This document shows, one piece after another, positions 44,997-58,190 of a stretch of 64,000 bases of DNA (position 1 is the first letter of the stretch; every line of letters starts with the position of its first letter). A model generated the notes under the pieces. That model searched no databases, had not been told where the DNA came from, and was given only the letters and a program-made list of their open reading frames with translations. The stretch spans positions 248,001-312,000 of the forward strand of contig CAJNOJ010000042.1 in the NCBI GenBank assembly GCA_905250025.1. The letters are read 5' to 3'. Origin of the DNA: Adineta ricciae (lineage: Eukaryota; Rotifera; Eurotatoria; Adinetida; Adinetidae). A program made the position numbers and the translations under genes.

Positions 44997-45007
44997 CTGA
45001 AAAAGGA
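44997..45007 (-). promoter_or_regulatory. Candidate trans-splice acceptor upstream of the urease homologue
   Basis: On the minus strand ATCCTTTTTCAG ends at 44997, three bases before the urease-like ATG, in a gap of only 55 bases after the UQCC2 stop. Confidence 0.5.
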
Positions 45008-45048
45008 TAATAGGACAAATTAAAAGATGTGCTAATTTTTCTTCGATT

Positions 45049-45384
45049 TTATTTGAGTTTTTTCATGAAATCTCGGTTAGCTTGAAGACTTTTATTTGAA
45101 AGGAGAAAACGTAATTGTTCACGACTCAAACCCGATGCTGTCCAATTGCGTTCGCGTGGATAACGATTTTTAATATCGTTTGATATGATTAATTTCATAC
45201 TATCATAGAATTGGTTCCATTCGTTAACATTCACTTGAGAATTCTCGCCAAGTGCGAATGCTTTGGAAAATTGTTCTCGTAATCTTTCGCCGAGATCACG
45301 ACCTGTTTTCGATTTATCAATTGGCCATTGTTTAAACAGACGTATTAAGTCGAAGTATAGTTGTGATGCGGTACGTTGTGCCAT
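45049..45384 (-). CDS. UQCC2: Ubiquinol-cytochrome c reductase complex assembly factor 2
   Basis: A single-exon 111-residue protein. The core LIRLFKQWPIDKSKTGRDLG followed by ERLREQFSKAFALGENSQV, then YPRERNWTASGLSREQLRFLLS, aligns with human UQCC2 (mitochondrial nucleoid factor 1), including the GRDLG and GEN(T/S)QV motifs. UQCC2 works in the mitochondrial matrix with UQCC1, binding newly made cytochrome b during complex III assembly. It is upstream of and close to the urease homologue (55-base gap) on the same strand, with an AATAAA signal right after its stop, so it should head the operon UQCC2 - urease homologue - DSCC1. Confidence 0.85.
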   Translation of the reverse strand: MAQRTASQLYFDLIRLFKQWPIDKSKTGRDLGERLREQFSKAFALGENSQVNVNEWNQFYDSMKLIISNDIKNRYPRERNWTASGLSREQLRFLLSNKSLQANRDFMKKLK

Positions 45385-46590
45385 TGATGTACGTCAATGA
45401 ATAAAGACTTTGTATGGAAATTAGTGTGGTATATTGTCAGAGGAGTAAAATGTCGTTTCTTTCGTGCAATTAAAAGCAGATGCACTTCTCACCAGTGACA
45501 TCTATATTTATACGATTAAATGAAGAAAAGCCAGAATTTTTGTTTTTGAAAATAGTTAGTAGGTCTTTTTTGAACATTCATAGCGGTGTTCTGGTCATGA
45601 GGAAGGTGCGGTTTGATTGACAGAGCACCCTGAAAGAGGCTATCTCCAAAGTAATTGGCGTAGCGGTGCTGGTGCTTGGATAGATATACTGTAAGTTAGA
45701 CCGCTGCCAGTAAGTTGTTCTTTAATATATATCAATTGAATCTCAACCGAAACTACTGTAAAATAAAGCATATAAGGCAAGCATTGCTCTCTTTTTCATA
45801 CTACTGCCATTAAATTCTGGCAAATTGATGCTTTATTGAATGTACAGAGATGTATCTTGGGCATTATTTTGTTCAGTCGAACTTGAATAGATTTTGGCAA
45901 TAAAGATCTTAAATATAAATATTCTGACAACTCGGAGATTGATTAAATCGATACAATAATTCGCGGATATTTTTAATCTAGTATAGAGTGCGCGCTCCTT
46001 AAGTTACTCAATTTAATAAAGGCAATAACATAGAAAAGAATAAGAGAAAGGCAAAGTATGTAGTTTTTCATTGTCAGCGTGTGTTCAAGTATAGAAAGAA
46101 GAAAAGTGGTTCGCGTAGTTCGTTCATCACGGCTACATATTATATACAATACAAAAAGGGAAAATGAGACAATGTCATTAACACGATTTCGAATGGGAGG
46201 ATGTTAATGTACTTTGCCTTCTTCCATTGCGTACGGGATGGATTGACCTGGGTCTTTGAGAGCCAAGTCTTTACTCAACGACCACACAAAAAAGTGTACG
46301 TTGATGATTGATAATAACCTGTAGCTGTTTTCCGGTAGCATATTATAAAATGGGCTGAATGGTTTCTTCATCGTCGGTATCACCGGTTGGATTGTGTGCA
46401 TGAGCCACCTAATTCGGCTTATATTATAAGTTGACTCTCGACAGACTAATCTCAATTCGAATTTAAATAGATGTCTGTATCAATCTTCCAATAAACGAAT
46501 AGATAGGGATACGAATAGATTTAGTTTCACTTACATACCAATACCCTCATCTCGATTGAGGGAGGGTGCCGGGTGGGTTTTTACACGCAT
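45385..46590. other. Intergenic upstream of UQCC2
   Basis: No supportable gene. A minus frame at 46204-46455 (ending QSIPYAMEEGKVH) has no recognisable family and may be chance. Confidence 0.45.
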
Positions 46591-47285
46591 AATTATCAAT
46601 ACTCTAAACCATGTGCTTGATGAAGCAAAACAAATGCCATTACATGATGCTTCATTAAGAGAATTAAGAAGTTATTTAGAACATATCGATATTGAAATCA
46701 GTCTTGGAAACTTATGTTGAAAAGCTACAGGTGATGATCATATTCGATGAGTATCTCTTGCAATTTTGATCCTGATTATCATAATCGAAAAGTATCTCAA
46801 TTTTCTCAACAAATACGAAATCTAGGAAGACTTTATAATAAAGATAAAAAAGAAACGATGCTTACAGGTAATGATGAAAAACCTTTGGATATTTTTTCAA
46901 TATTTTGTGTTTTAATTCAAAATAATTTAAAAACAGCAAAATTTATTTACCAAATCGATATGAAAATGGCGATAAACAAATTCTTAGGGAATCTCTTTTA
47001 AAAAATGAAAAATATCGAAGAATTTGTATAAATAGAATTAACAATTGTTCAGAATACGAAGAAAACTCATCAAAGCTTTTGATTTTTAGTTTAAATAATA
47101 TTGAAATATTAAATGAGTTGTTATCTTTAACAATTTCATTTGCTCATTTAAAACAAAATTATTCTTATGGTTCATTGAAATGTTTTCGAACGTTAAGTAA
47201 ATTATCAGAAAGACATTCGAAACTTTCTGGGCTTGATTTAATCAATTCATTTAATTTTGATGATAGAAAATCTCTTCATTGTTGA
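46591..47285 (+). pseudogene. Decayed ORF of unknown family
   Basis: Very AT-rich frames follow one another with stops or shifts between them: LDEAKQMPLHDASLRELRSY (about 46610-46720), FDPDYHNRKVSQFSQQIRNL (46747-47001), and after a phase change ESLLKNEKYRRICINRINNC to 47285. Coding-like composition continues across the breaks, suggesting a degenerated gene. I do not recognise it. Confidence 0.3.
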
Positions 47286-48487
47286 TTGTAGATTAGAAGA
47301 AATACGAAAATCAGAATGAAATTTTCATTTTCCGATGGATTTATAATTATTAAATGTTTTTGTCGTTTTTTTTAAATTGAATCAATTCATAAAGATTTGT
47401 CTTACATATTCAGAATAGTTACGTCGACCTTTTCCAAGAAAGATTCATTTTAATAAACAAAAATCTGGAACTTCATTTAATCATATTGATTTTTTATAAT
47501 AATTGAACTTTTCGAGAAAAGAAAATGATAGAAAATCATCTACATATCATTTATTTGACAGATAATTTTCTTTTGCTTTGATTGCGAAATCTTTTCTCAA
47601 TTATCCTTCTTTTTCTTTTGACGCAGCTTGCTTTGAATACATCTAGTCTTTGTAGTGTGACTAAGGATGTTTGACGGGATAATCAAGTTCGTTTAGGATA
47701 ATATTGCTTTGTATCTGATACCATACAAACAACATGAGACGTGGGCGTTTTTCTTGTAAAAGATTAGGTATTGTCTTGCCTATCGTGAAACAATACTGTG
47801 ATGCCGTTGTTGTAATAGCATTAGACTAAATAAAAAGAATATCGACAATTTCTCTAGTGTCGAATTTTTTAGTCATTGGATAGTTTGTTGGTTTGACTGG
47901 TGTAGTTGTTTTGCGTTCAACATTCGTTATGGATCTTTATTTCATAACTACTACTAATTAATCAGCTAATGCTGATTGTTATACACGACGTTGAACACAG
48001 TATTCAGCGATAATATTATCTGCATGTTCTTGTGAAGTTCTAATTCATTTTCTTCGATAATCAATTACGTGAGTATGAAATTCTAACACAACGTGTTTGG
48101 CTGAGTTCAACATCGCAACGAGACATTGTTGCATATGCCTGATTCTTTGCCAATTGGCCGTTAAAGAGTCGGAACTCATTGAAATCTGTCATGCTGCTAG
48201 CTTCACATCAATTGTTCGTCTATATAGATTTCCGTTGTGTGTATGATCATTCTGTTCTAGGACTATTAGCGCTCTTTGCTCGATAGATGTCGTTACAGTC
48301 TTTCTTTCAAAACTTCATCATAATTGGCCAAATGTTTGACGAGAGAAGCAGAAGAAGAACCTTGGATAGCTCAAAAGAATGTTTACTTATTTATTCCCCT
48401 TTTCACATACTTTTTTGGTGATAGTAGAAGTTTTTGCTAATCGATTTCAAAGTATTCTGTATTCTTCATCGTTTCGCTCTATTTCAG
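47286..48487. other. Intergenic upstream of polybromo
   Basis: No gene recognised. A CTCTATTTCAG acceptor directly precedes the polybromo ATG at 48488 and could be a trans-splice site or the end of a 5' UTR intron. Confidence 0.45.
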
Positions 48488-51400
48488 ATGCCGAAACGCG
48501 TTCACAGTGTGAGTGATCGCGACGAAACTGGATCGACAAGTGATCCTAGTGCATCAAAACGTTCTCGAAAAGGAAACGAAGATCATGAAATTGTAAGACA
48601 AAGATTTTTCAGAAGAGGCGCATTTTCGTCTCAATTTTCCTTCTTAGAATGAACGATGTCAAGAATTATACGATGCATTGCGTGCTTATAAATCTGCAGA
48701 TGGTCGTACCGTTTGTGAAAATTTCATTCGTTTACCAAGCAAAAGGTATATAATACAGTTCACACATCATTCTTATCGAAAGGAACACTTGTTTAATTCA
48801 GAGCAAATGCAGAATACTATGCATCAATCAAACAACCAATTGACTTAATTCGCATCCAACAGAAAATTCGTACGGATGAATACCAAACAATAGAACAATT
48901 TATAGATGATATACAGTTGCTAATAAACAATGCAAAAACGTTCTATCGGGTAAGTCAGAATACTTTCGATGCTAATAATAGCATATATTGAATAGAGAAA
49001 CTCAAACGAATGGCGTGATGCAAATAATTTGTCGAAATACTTGAACTCAAAACTCAGCGATGAACAATCGAATCATAAACGTCCACCTAAAAAAGTATGA
49101 TCAGTAGTTTCATAACCAAACGTGACTGTTTTGTTCTAACAATTAGAATAACGAAATTGATGCCGAAGAGTCAATTGGTAAAAAACGCCGTCCACATCAA
49201 CAATCACATGATACATTATCCAATGGTGCAACAAACATAAAAGCCGAATCCAATAATAATAATAATAATCTCTCGATTGATCCATACTATTTAGAAGAAT
49301 TTTTCACAGCTATTTATAACGCGACTATAGAACAACGTGCCATGGTAGACATATTTTTATTTTTACCTTCACGAAAAGTAAATTGTTGTGAATTGAGCTG
49401 TATTCATAAATACACATATTTATTTGAAATAGCTTTACCCCGATTATTATCTTGTTGTAACTCAACCAATCGATTTGAAAATCGTCGCAACCAAAATCGA
49501 CAATAATCAATATTCATCATTGGATGATATGGAAGCAGATTTGCTATTGATGGTATCAAATGCGAAAAAATACAATGATCCTAAATCTCAAATCTACAAG
49601 GTAGAATCAAGCTGAAACTTTTTCGGTGTTAACGCTTTGATAATTTAGGACGCAAGTGCCTTGAAGAAAATGATTACAACCGTGAAAGGTGAACTGGAGT
49701 CCGCTTTGAAGACGGTGAAAAATGATCGATTGAGAACGCGAAAACGTGATGTTCTTCTCTCATCTGAAATTGCACATCTGGATTATCCCGAAGAGCCAGA
49801 TGATGCTGATATTATTCAGATAAAACCAAATGATGATGCTGCAGCTGACTCCGATACGAGTTCGTTGGGTGGTGAAGAGGATTCATTTCGACTTTTATAC
49901 GATGCAGTTAAAAGCTATAAACTCGGTGCTCAAAGTCTCATCGATCCATTTATGAAGTTGCCCAAGAAACGATTTCATCAAGATTATTATGAAGAAGTCA
50001 AGCGACCAATTTCCATGTCATCCATTAAAAATCATATCAAAGTAAGTTTACATCCACTGAGCTAAATATTTCCAATGGATTTTGTTTTTACGTTTGTGCT
50101 ACAGAAAGGAGAGTATGTTTACCTGGCCGATCTTGTCAAGGATCTGAAATTGATGTTTAATAACGCCATGCAATACAATCAAGAAAATTCATTGATATAC
50201 AATGTAAGTTAACTGTATGATTAGTTTTACATATGCACGTGTCACTTTTGCTGGAAATATTGTAGAGTGCAAAGAGATTGTTGGATGTGACAATCCAAAA
50301 AGCACGTGAACTTGGCTATGATGAAGATGAACCGCGATTGAAAGAAGTTCGAGTTAACATTTCTGCGGTAAATCTCAATAGAAATGTTGGTTGTTATTTC
50401 ATTTTGTAATTTTTACAGATTTCTGTGAAAGACGAACAGTTGGAATCACTGACGAATCATTACTCACCAACCCGTCATCGTTCTTCGCCGGCCGAAGCAA
50501 CAAATCTTCATTCACCTGCTGTATGTTCGCTTTGTTTTCTAACATTAGTGCAATTCATATTTCTATTCAGGCTCAGCGAGGTCGTCCACCGAAAATACTT
50601 CAAAAACATACGGAGCAAAATATTCACACACTCTATACCTTCATTCGTGAATATCAAGTAAAGTTTCGAAGAAAAATCGGGCAATTTCAAAATGAGATTT
50701 TCTTTAGGAAAACGATACTGATTTAATCACACCGTTCCTTGAATTACCGTCTGCTAGCGAATATCCAGATTACTATGAATCAATAAAACAGCCTATCGAC
50801 ATGACAATGATAAAAGATCGAATGGATAAAGGACAAGTAAGTTGTTCTGACGAATGTTTCTGTGCACACAATTTGACATGATTTGTTTAGTATAAACGTG
50901 AACAGGATATTGTTGACGATTTGAATCGTATGCTTGCAAACGCAAAGTCTTACAATGCCGATGAATCTTCCATATTCAAAAGTGCATCTCGACTTAAACA
51001 CGTTTTAACCAATAAATTCGAAGTTTTAATGAAGAAGAAAAAGAAATTTCTTGAAAAATACAACTCCAATCGAGTTATAAATAGCACAATACCAAAAAAG
51101 TACATTCATTCCATATCAAATGTTACTCTTGCTGTAACTCTCTTCTTCTTTTTCAAAGATCTTTCAATTCTCCGTCGTACAAAACATTGACTAGTTTGAT
51201 TCAAACAATCAAAAATCATTCCGATCAACATGGACGAATCTTATCCACTGTCTTTTTAACATTGCCAGCAAAACTCGATTATCCAGATTATTATGAAATT
51301 ATTCAACGACCCATCGATCTTAAACGTATTGAGTCACGACAATACACATCGATTCAAGAACTATCAGATGATTTACAATTGATGTTTGATAACGCATGTT

Positions 51401-54400
51401 TATACAACGAGCCAGGCTCGACAATCTATCGAGTAAACTACCGGGTTTTTTCATTGAAACGTTCTTACTCTTGATTTTATTTAGGATGCACTTTCATTAC
51501 AAAACGTTTTTCTTGCTCAACGACGAAAATATATGAAAACACAATTCAATGTACAGAATTTAGTTCACGATCTACTCTGGGATTTATTCATCCGAACTTT
51601 TAACGCTGAAGTTTGTGATTAGTTTGACTTTTACTAATCATTCGTCTTGTTTCTTCCTTTAGGATTCACAAGGCCGTTTCTATACGGATTCATTCACTGA
51701 CCTCTCTGAACAAGTAGAAAATGAACCGTAAGTGTGACATTGATGAACTCTCAAATTACTGGATTTTCTCATGAACAGATTCGAGATTGTGTATACATTT
51801 GATTTGATTAAACAAAATCTCCGGCAGGTAAGCGTAAGAAGCGAAAAGATTTGATTTACCTTCATTAATTCTGTTCTAGCGACGTTACCATCGGCTAGAT
51901 GTTTTCCAAGATGATTTATTTCGTGTTTTTGAACGTGCTCGATGTTTGAGTAATGTTGATTCTCAAGTACGTAAGAAATATCTTGATAAACCGATGCTTA
52001 TTTTGAATCTATGACAGATTTATCAAGACACAGTTCAACTACAACGATATTATATTCGACTTCGTGATGAAATCTGTGACAATGGGAATGTACTTCGCTC
52101 AGCGGCGCTTTTGTTCACTGAAAATCGTTTGCAAGAAGAGCTCACTCGTGAACGATTGAAAAAAGATGTCATCACTAACAGTAATCAGAACAGTATAACA
52201 GGCAATCAATCATCAAATGATGAAAAGAAGGATTCAGTATGCTGATTTCAAATGAACGACGTTTCTTTCCACTAAACGTCTCTCAAATTCTTTTTTTTAG
52301 TCTATGGATAATTCTTTGCCAACGGAAAACAGTTCGTTATCGAAAGGTGAAACTTATTACATTGGCGATTTTGTTTATACTGAACCAAACGATGACAAGA
52401 GTGAACCAAGTATTTTCTGTATTGAATCGTTTGAACGCAAAGACAATGAAGATCATTTTACTGGTTTACATTTCTATCGCCCACAAGAAACTTATCATGT
52501 TTCAGGAAAGAAATTCCTTCGACAAGAAGTTTTTCTTACACAAAGCGTGGCCAATATCCCGATGAGCAAAATTCAAGGTCTATGTCATGTACTGCACATC
52601 AAAGATTATTTCAAATACCAACCTGCTATCGAGAATCAAACGAACTGTTCATTAAATTTTCAAGATGTAGAGAAGGATATTTATGTTTGTGAATCACGGT
52701 ATAATATCAAAACCAAAGGAGTGAAGAAGATCAAATGGTGGAATGTACCCGAGAATAAACGTGTTAAATTAATTCCAAGAGAAACCGTGCTTGAACCTGT
52801 ACGTGAACAACTACCGCTGATGAACAATCATTTGCCACACCGACAATCGACGAGTGATAATGAAGTAAATTCCATTGAATGCATTGACAAAGTTAAAGAA
52901 ACCATTCCATACGATTCGGTTATAAATGACAAGTTAAATGAAAATTTACCGGAAAGAAAGCAATTCTATGAGCAAATTGTTATCTCCTCCTCGAATTGTT
53001 TTTACAAGATTGGAGACTATGTTTACTACCAAGAAAATGATCAGATCAACAATCAATTAAACAAAAGATCCATTCTGCGAATCGAGAAGATTTGGCAAGA
53101 CAATAAGTAAGTGAAAAGACATAAATGTTGTGTTTAGAGCAATTTGAAAGTGTTTCGCACTATATTTCAATATTGACATAAGAATTTTACTTAACAACGA
53201 TTGTGTTTGATTCTATTACAACGACTTTCTTTACCAAGCAATCGAGATTCCTCGACAAATTTGAGATTGACTAATGATGTTTTGTTTGCCTTTCGCCACA
53301 CAACTGTCGGAGCAATACAGAGAGAGAGACGAGTGTTTGCTAATAATTGATAAAATGCAGTTACTTCAGTGGTTACTGCCATGAACATCGCGACAATTTC
53401 TGCGCTAACAAAATAATTATAGGAAATGTAGGCGGAACTTTGAAGTTCTCTACATCCATGAGATTATTATATTGCGATTACAGATAATATATAATAATAA
53501 TAATGTCTATTCTGTGTTATCATGGAGATACTACTGTTTTTTTTTCTTTATTATCGGTTGAAACCAATAGAAATTCACTGATTCTCTACTAACACTCGGC
53601 AATTTTAAAATAGTTTCTCACGTTTTTCAATCCTATGTAATTGATGGTGCTTATTATTCAATAGACACTCGAATGTCATTAGCAAAAGTATTCCGAAGAG
53701 TTATTTGTGTACTATTAACCGTTTTACTTTTAGTTCGTACATTATCAACGGATCAGCTTTTATTCGATCGTGTGACATACCTAATCGAAATCAATTAATA
53801 GTCACTACTAAAACTTCTTATGTGCAAGAAGTTGTCAAATGTGACAATTTAAATAAAGAAATCTCAGTTGACAATATCAAAGGAAAATGTTCCGTACTTT
53901 CATTGAAGCAATATCGCACTTGTAAATGATGCCTTTGATTAACATGTACCTTTTGTATAACCAAGAAAAATTGATTTTAGATCGTTTGACCGAGATTCCT
54001 GAAACAGACGTTTATGTATGCGAAGCAAAGTACATTCGCGATGATCACAGCCTTCGATCTATGACCAAAGGATTGAAAGTAGGTCGTACATATTTTCTTC
54101 GATTAATCTAATATCAATTTTCTTCATACTCTCATTCTCTAGAGAACGTCATTATCAATAAAAGCACTTGTCGATGAAATCTGGACTTTTCGTAAAGAAC
54201 TATTGCTTAAACAAGTAATGAACATTGCTTTTTTTTCTTCCTTCTTTTGCTTCGTTCTCTGGCCTTTTTCTCTCCGTTCTTCGTCTCCCCTTCTCGATAC
54301 GAAGGAAAGCCATAACTATGCATAGCGAATGCGTTTCTATCGATTTGCTCTTGTTAATCGTCGTCATTCGACGTCCGTGCCCACTTCTTTCTTTTTTCTT

Positions 54401-56413
54401 TCTCCTTCTTCGTTTTCTCTTTTTCTCTTTCGCCTTTCTTGCTTCTATGTATATGCGTGTGCGGCTGCTCGCGCTCGAGCTCGAGTAACAAAACAGGACG
54501 AGCGTGTACGCGTACATCGCCGCTTATTCTGTTTCCTTTCGACGTTGTCGTTTACTGAAAAATAACGCGACGGGCAAATATGAACACATAGAAAAGAGAA
54601 GAGCAATACAAAGTTAACTTTTCTTTTTTCTTCGTCCTGCTGCTGGTTATATCGACAAGTATACAGTGGTGCCGACGTTGTTACTGCTTGTCGACACAAT
54701 TATTGTCGTTTGAATCAACGTATAGATATTATCGTGTGTGTGTGTGTGCGTGCGTGTAAAGCGGGATCCGAACGCGCGCAACAGAACAGAACTGTCGACG
54801 ACGGCTTCCGTCCGTTCGTCGTCGTTTGTTTTGAAAAATCAGCATTCTGGAGATAAAACCAAAGGTAATGCGCGCGACGCGTGCATGTGTATGTGTGCAC
54901 ACTGGACGCCATGGGATGCGTTGTTGTCCCTTTTCATTCGTCGTTCGCTCGCCCTTGTTTTCTTTTTTTCCTCCATTTTTTCTTCTTTCTTATTTCTCGT
55001 ACTACTCTTCGATTCAGGGTTCGCATGGCAAAACTGAGTAGGAATGATGTTACTGCACACGCAGCAAGTTTCGAGGTTAACAAGCAAAAAAGAACAACGT
55101 TTTACATATGGAATAGCGTAGGAGAAAAAAAGAAAACTAGGGCACGAACGACAGCTGTATTGTGTTGTTTTCCTCCGAAGACAATGTCATTGATTTTGAA
55201 CTATTTAAATTCTTCAGGAAACTCCTGGTGGTCCGTTCAAATTGGTCGATGATGCCTCGTTTATGGGCGTGGATGATCAAACAAATAGTAATCATGCCAG
55301 TACCGTCGATGGTGACGAGCATCAATCGAATCAATTGAACTTTGAAACGGCCAACAGCAGTGCAACTAATACCAGTGCGAATACCAATGCTAATTCCTCA
55401 ACCACACCAAATAAAAATAATACCAGTCGAGTAAGTCAATCAGTTCTTGAACATACGTTCTCACAATGAATTTCTTCGTTGTAGAAAAGTAGTCGACGTG
55501 GATCAGCAGCACGTGCACCTTGTGGATATCTCGTATTCGCAAGTGAATCACGAAAACGCTTGATCAAAGACAATCCTGGTATTCCGTTCGGTGAAATGAG
55601 TCGAATGATTGGCGATCAGGTACCAGAACGCAAAAATGTCGCACTGATTCGTCCACTTATATAATTCTTGTTTCTAGTGGCGACGATTGACCGCGAGTGA
55701 ACGCGATATATACGAAGAGAAAGCACGCGAACGAGCAAGAGAACAAGAGGTAAATAGGCAATAAATGATAGAAACAAAAGATATCATATATACACATATA
55801 TAGCAGGTTGTCAGCACACCGTCGACGCCAGTTGCGAATAACAGCATTACTCCAACAAGTTCCGATACACATACTATGCCAGTTATCAACCCACAACGAA
55901 TTGTAAATGGTACGACTACTATTAACGGACACTATCAACCGAATTCTAATATGCAAAGTTAGTATTAAATGACGAAAAGTGTTGTATCTGACTAGGAAAT
56001 GTAATATAGATGTTCATCAAATAAATGGAAATATTCAAACGATACAGAAACCACCAGCTGCTGCAATTGTTACATGTCCTCCACGAACACAACGACTTGT
56101 ACACTCAGAAGCTTATTTAAGGTACTATTGTAAACATCGAGATATTTTATTTCATTCGTTTGTGTGTATATTTAGATATATTGAAAATTTAAAACCTGAT
56201 AATCAATTTATATCTGATTGGCCAAAGCAATTAAAAGCTTCAATGAATAACACAACAAATGGAAATAATGCATCGCGAACATTACCATCCAACTGGCTTC
56301 TTAATGGTAGTCCTGGTCTTTATAATAATGTACATGAAGCATTATGGTCAATGAGAGATAATATGTGGTCAGACGTAATTCGCATTCGAAATGTCCTCTC
56401 GGATGAATGGTAA
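48488..56413 (+). CDS. PBRM1: Polybromo-1 (PBAF chromatin-remodelling subunit)
   Basis: I reconstruct 29 phased exons (first 48488-48592, last 56176-56413) giving about 1624 residues (human about 1690). Six bromodomains: 48648-49094, about 49240-49700 (FLFLPSRKLYPDYY), 49880-50300, 50590-51040, 51180-51530 and 51545-52110 (DSQGRFYTDS). BAH1: about 52340-52800 (YYIGDFVYTEP, YVCESRYNIKTKGVKKIKWW). BAH2: 52985-54200, shortened. HMG box: 55500-55750 (CGYLVFASESRKRLIKDNP, FGEMSRMIGDQWRRL). Conserved C-terminus: PPRTQRLVHSEAYLRYIE and EALWSMRDNMW. The protein reads acetyl-lysine marks and targets PBAF (SWI/SNF) to chromatin. Most introns are 50-75 bp; two, between the BAH halves (53107-53733) and before the HMG part (54215-55217), are far longer. 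All phases agree; no break seen. Confidence 0.95.
54215..55217 (+). other. 1-kb intron 23 of polybromo, CpG- and pyrimidine-rich
   Basis: Bounded by GTAATG at 54215 and TCTTCAG at 55217. It contains long TTC/TTTC tracts, a CpG-rich part at about 54440-54920 and a (GT)n run at about 54734-54755. Open frames on both strands lack any recognisable domain. The CpG enrichment against an AT-rich genome could mark an internal promoter or enhancer. Confidence 0.45.
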
Positions 56414-57201
56414 TTAAAGACATGATCTTACTCCTTTGTCTGTTATTTAAACAAATATCTCCAACAATTGTTTATTACAGTAAAGATTTATGTATGACGG
56501 ACTGTTGTAGAATGTAGTTTTCGTCCTGTTACTGGTTTGTTTCTGTTTATTTTCTCTCCTATACATATATATGTTGACTGTTTTCTTTTCATTTTCTTTT
56601 TTTTTTCTTGAATCTATCTATAATGATTCAGAATACACTAAGGCATATCAACAACTCATTTTATTTGTCTCTCGCCATGATACATTACGAAGATGTGTTG
56701 TTTGTCTCCTATCTTTGTTTGTGTGTGTTTTTATATGTACAGAGAGCATTATGTTACTAAACTAAAAGCGTCGAAAATTCAAACTATTGCTAGTGAAGAT
56801 CAGATTTACGAATCATGGTCGAATGATGTTGTTAAGACTGCTATGTCTGTGTACGTTTTGAAACCAAAAATAGAAACGTTTGTGATTACTATAGATAACG
56901 GAAATTGTTATAGACATAGACGAAGTCCCTAAGTGGATTTCATTCGACATTATCTGTAAGATAGTGAGGGCACGTTGTTCTGAACACGCGTATCTTGTTT
57001 ATCAGCATGTTTCAGAGAACTTCTGCAAGAAAACAGTTCTCAACTGTGAATATTCTCAATCAATATGTTTTCATATTTGCAATGAACGCATCATAGAAGA
57101 CAAAACGGTTAGGAGGCGAAAGTTGTCTAATTGACTAAAAAAAAACCAGGACGATATATCGAATATACACAAAAAAATAATCATAATAACGTTATAGGAT
57201 T
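56414..57201. other. Convergent 3' region, no gene
   Basis: The 3' UTR of polybromo meets the 3' end of the minus-strand gene at 57202. Only short frames are present. Confidence 0.5.
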
Positions 57202-57762
57202 TCAATGTAATTCTTGTTCTGGATGATGTTTCGATACCCAGCCTTGTGGCTTGGGAAGATTTGGATGATCGTCCCAAGCTTTTCTGGTTACATTTGGATT
57301 AATTGGACCAACAGTATCATAATAACTTAATGGATCACCATGATGTCTTTCCCAATCACGTTGCCGTGCTCGGTCTACGCGTATACGTCGAATGGAAACA
57401 AATAAACCAAATAAAACGCCAAGCAGAGCACCAATTACATAGTATTGTTTTCGATAATAAATATCCATATGCCATGGTGTTGGTAGACGTGCTTCGACAG
57501 GATCATTAGGAAAGTAATTTTGATAAAAGTCACGGATATTAAACGTAATTCCTTTCATCTCCGGCGTTTTCGCACGTGGCAATTCGTTGTCCGGTGGTGC
57601 GCGAAAGTCTGGATCTAACGACAATGGTGTTTGATATTGTTTTTGATCTTTCGAAGATGTATGGTGATCATTGGCTGTTGATGAAGCCGAACGACTTAAA
57701 AATCTCCGTTCGATTAGTTTCGAGTAGATTTGTCTTGATGATGAATACTTTGTAAGTAACAT
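57202..57762 (-). CDS. Predicted mitochondrial single-pass membrane protein
   Basis: A single-exon 186-residue protein. The first 30 residues are rich in Arg, Ser and Tyr/Leu with only one acidic residue (YSKLIERRFLSRSASS), a typical mitochondrial presequence. One membrane segment lies at about 108-128 (YYVIGALLGVLFGLFVSIRRI), followed by a positively charged stretch and a Pro/Asp/His-rich tail (DPLSYYDTVGPINPN, WDDHPNLPKPQGW). Size and layout resemble accessory subunits of respiratory complex I such as NDUFB8 or NDUFB11, but I cannot match a family with confidence. It is divergently arranged with ZFAND2, with a 428-base shared upstream region. Confidence 0.6.
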   Translation of the reverse strand: MLLTKYSSSRQIYSKLIERRFLSRSASSTANDHHTSSKDQKQYQTPLSLDPDFRAPPDNELPRAKTPEMKGITFNIRDFYQNYFPNDPVEARLPTPWHMDIYYRKQYYVIGALLGVLFGLFVSIRRIRVDRARQRDWERHHGDPLSYYDTVGPINPNVTRKAWDDHPNLPKPQGWVSKHHPEQELH

Positions 57763-58190
57763 CGCGTCAAAGTGTTCGTATTGTTACGATTAAACAACGA
57801 AGAAATAACTGTGCTTCGCTTGTCTCGCCTGCGTACTCAGCTATTGACGACCATCTTGAATTCGAAGTCGTTTCAAGAAGGTTTCATTTTTATTTGAGAA
57901 AAATATCAAGAAAAAGAAAATAATTGAAGATTAGGATAATTAATTGAAATTTTCTAAAATAAAATGTTTATTTTACAGACAAAACAATGTTAGATGTTGA
58001 GAGATGATTGGTAGCGCCACGAGTAACGTCTGAGTCATCATTCGAGACAGTTCTTTCTTCTTTCCTAACAGACGATGATTCATTGGATATGAATGACATC
58101 AGATCCATGATGGTGCAGTTTTTCCATTTATATTCTTATTCATATTTAGATTCCTTTATTCATTTGTGATTTTTGTCGATATTATACTCT
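57763..58190. promoter_or_regulatory. Shared upstream region of divergent genes
   Basis: 428 bases between the start codons of the minus-strand membrane protein and ZFAND2, presumably holding both promoters. No clear TATA or repeat element was identified. Confidence 0.4.

Noticed and set aside
46204-46455. 83-codon minus frame
   Set aside because: No recognisable family, no splice partners found; kept only as a remark in the intergenic entry.
54200-55087. Several frames on both strands in the polybromo intron
   Set aside because: Low-complexity pyrimidine and CpG sequence; bounded by good splice sites that join conserved exons in phase.
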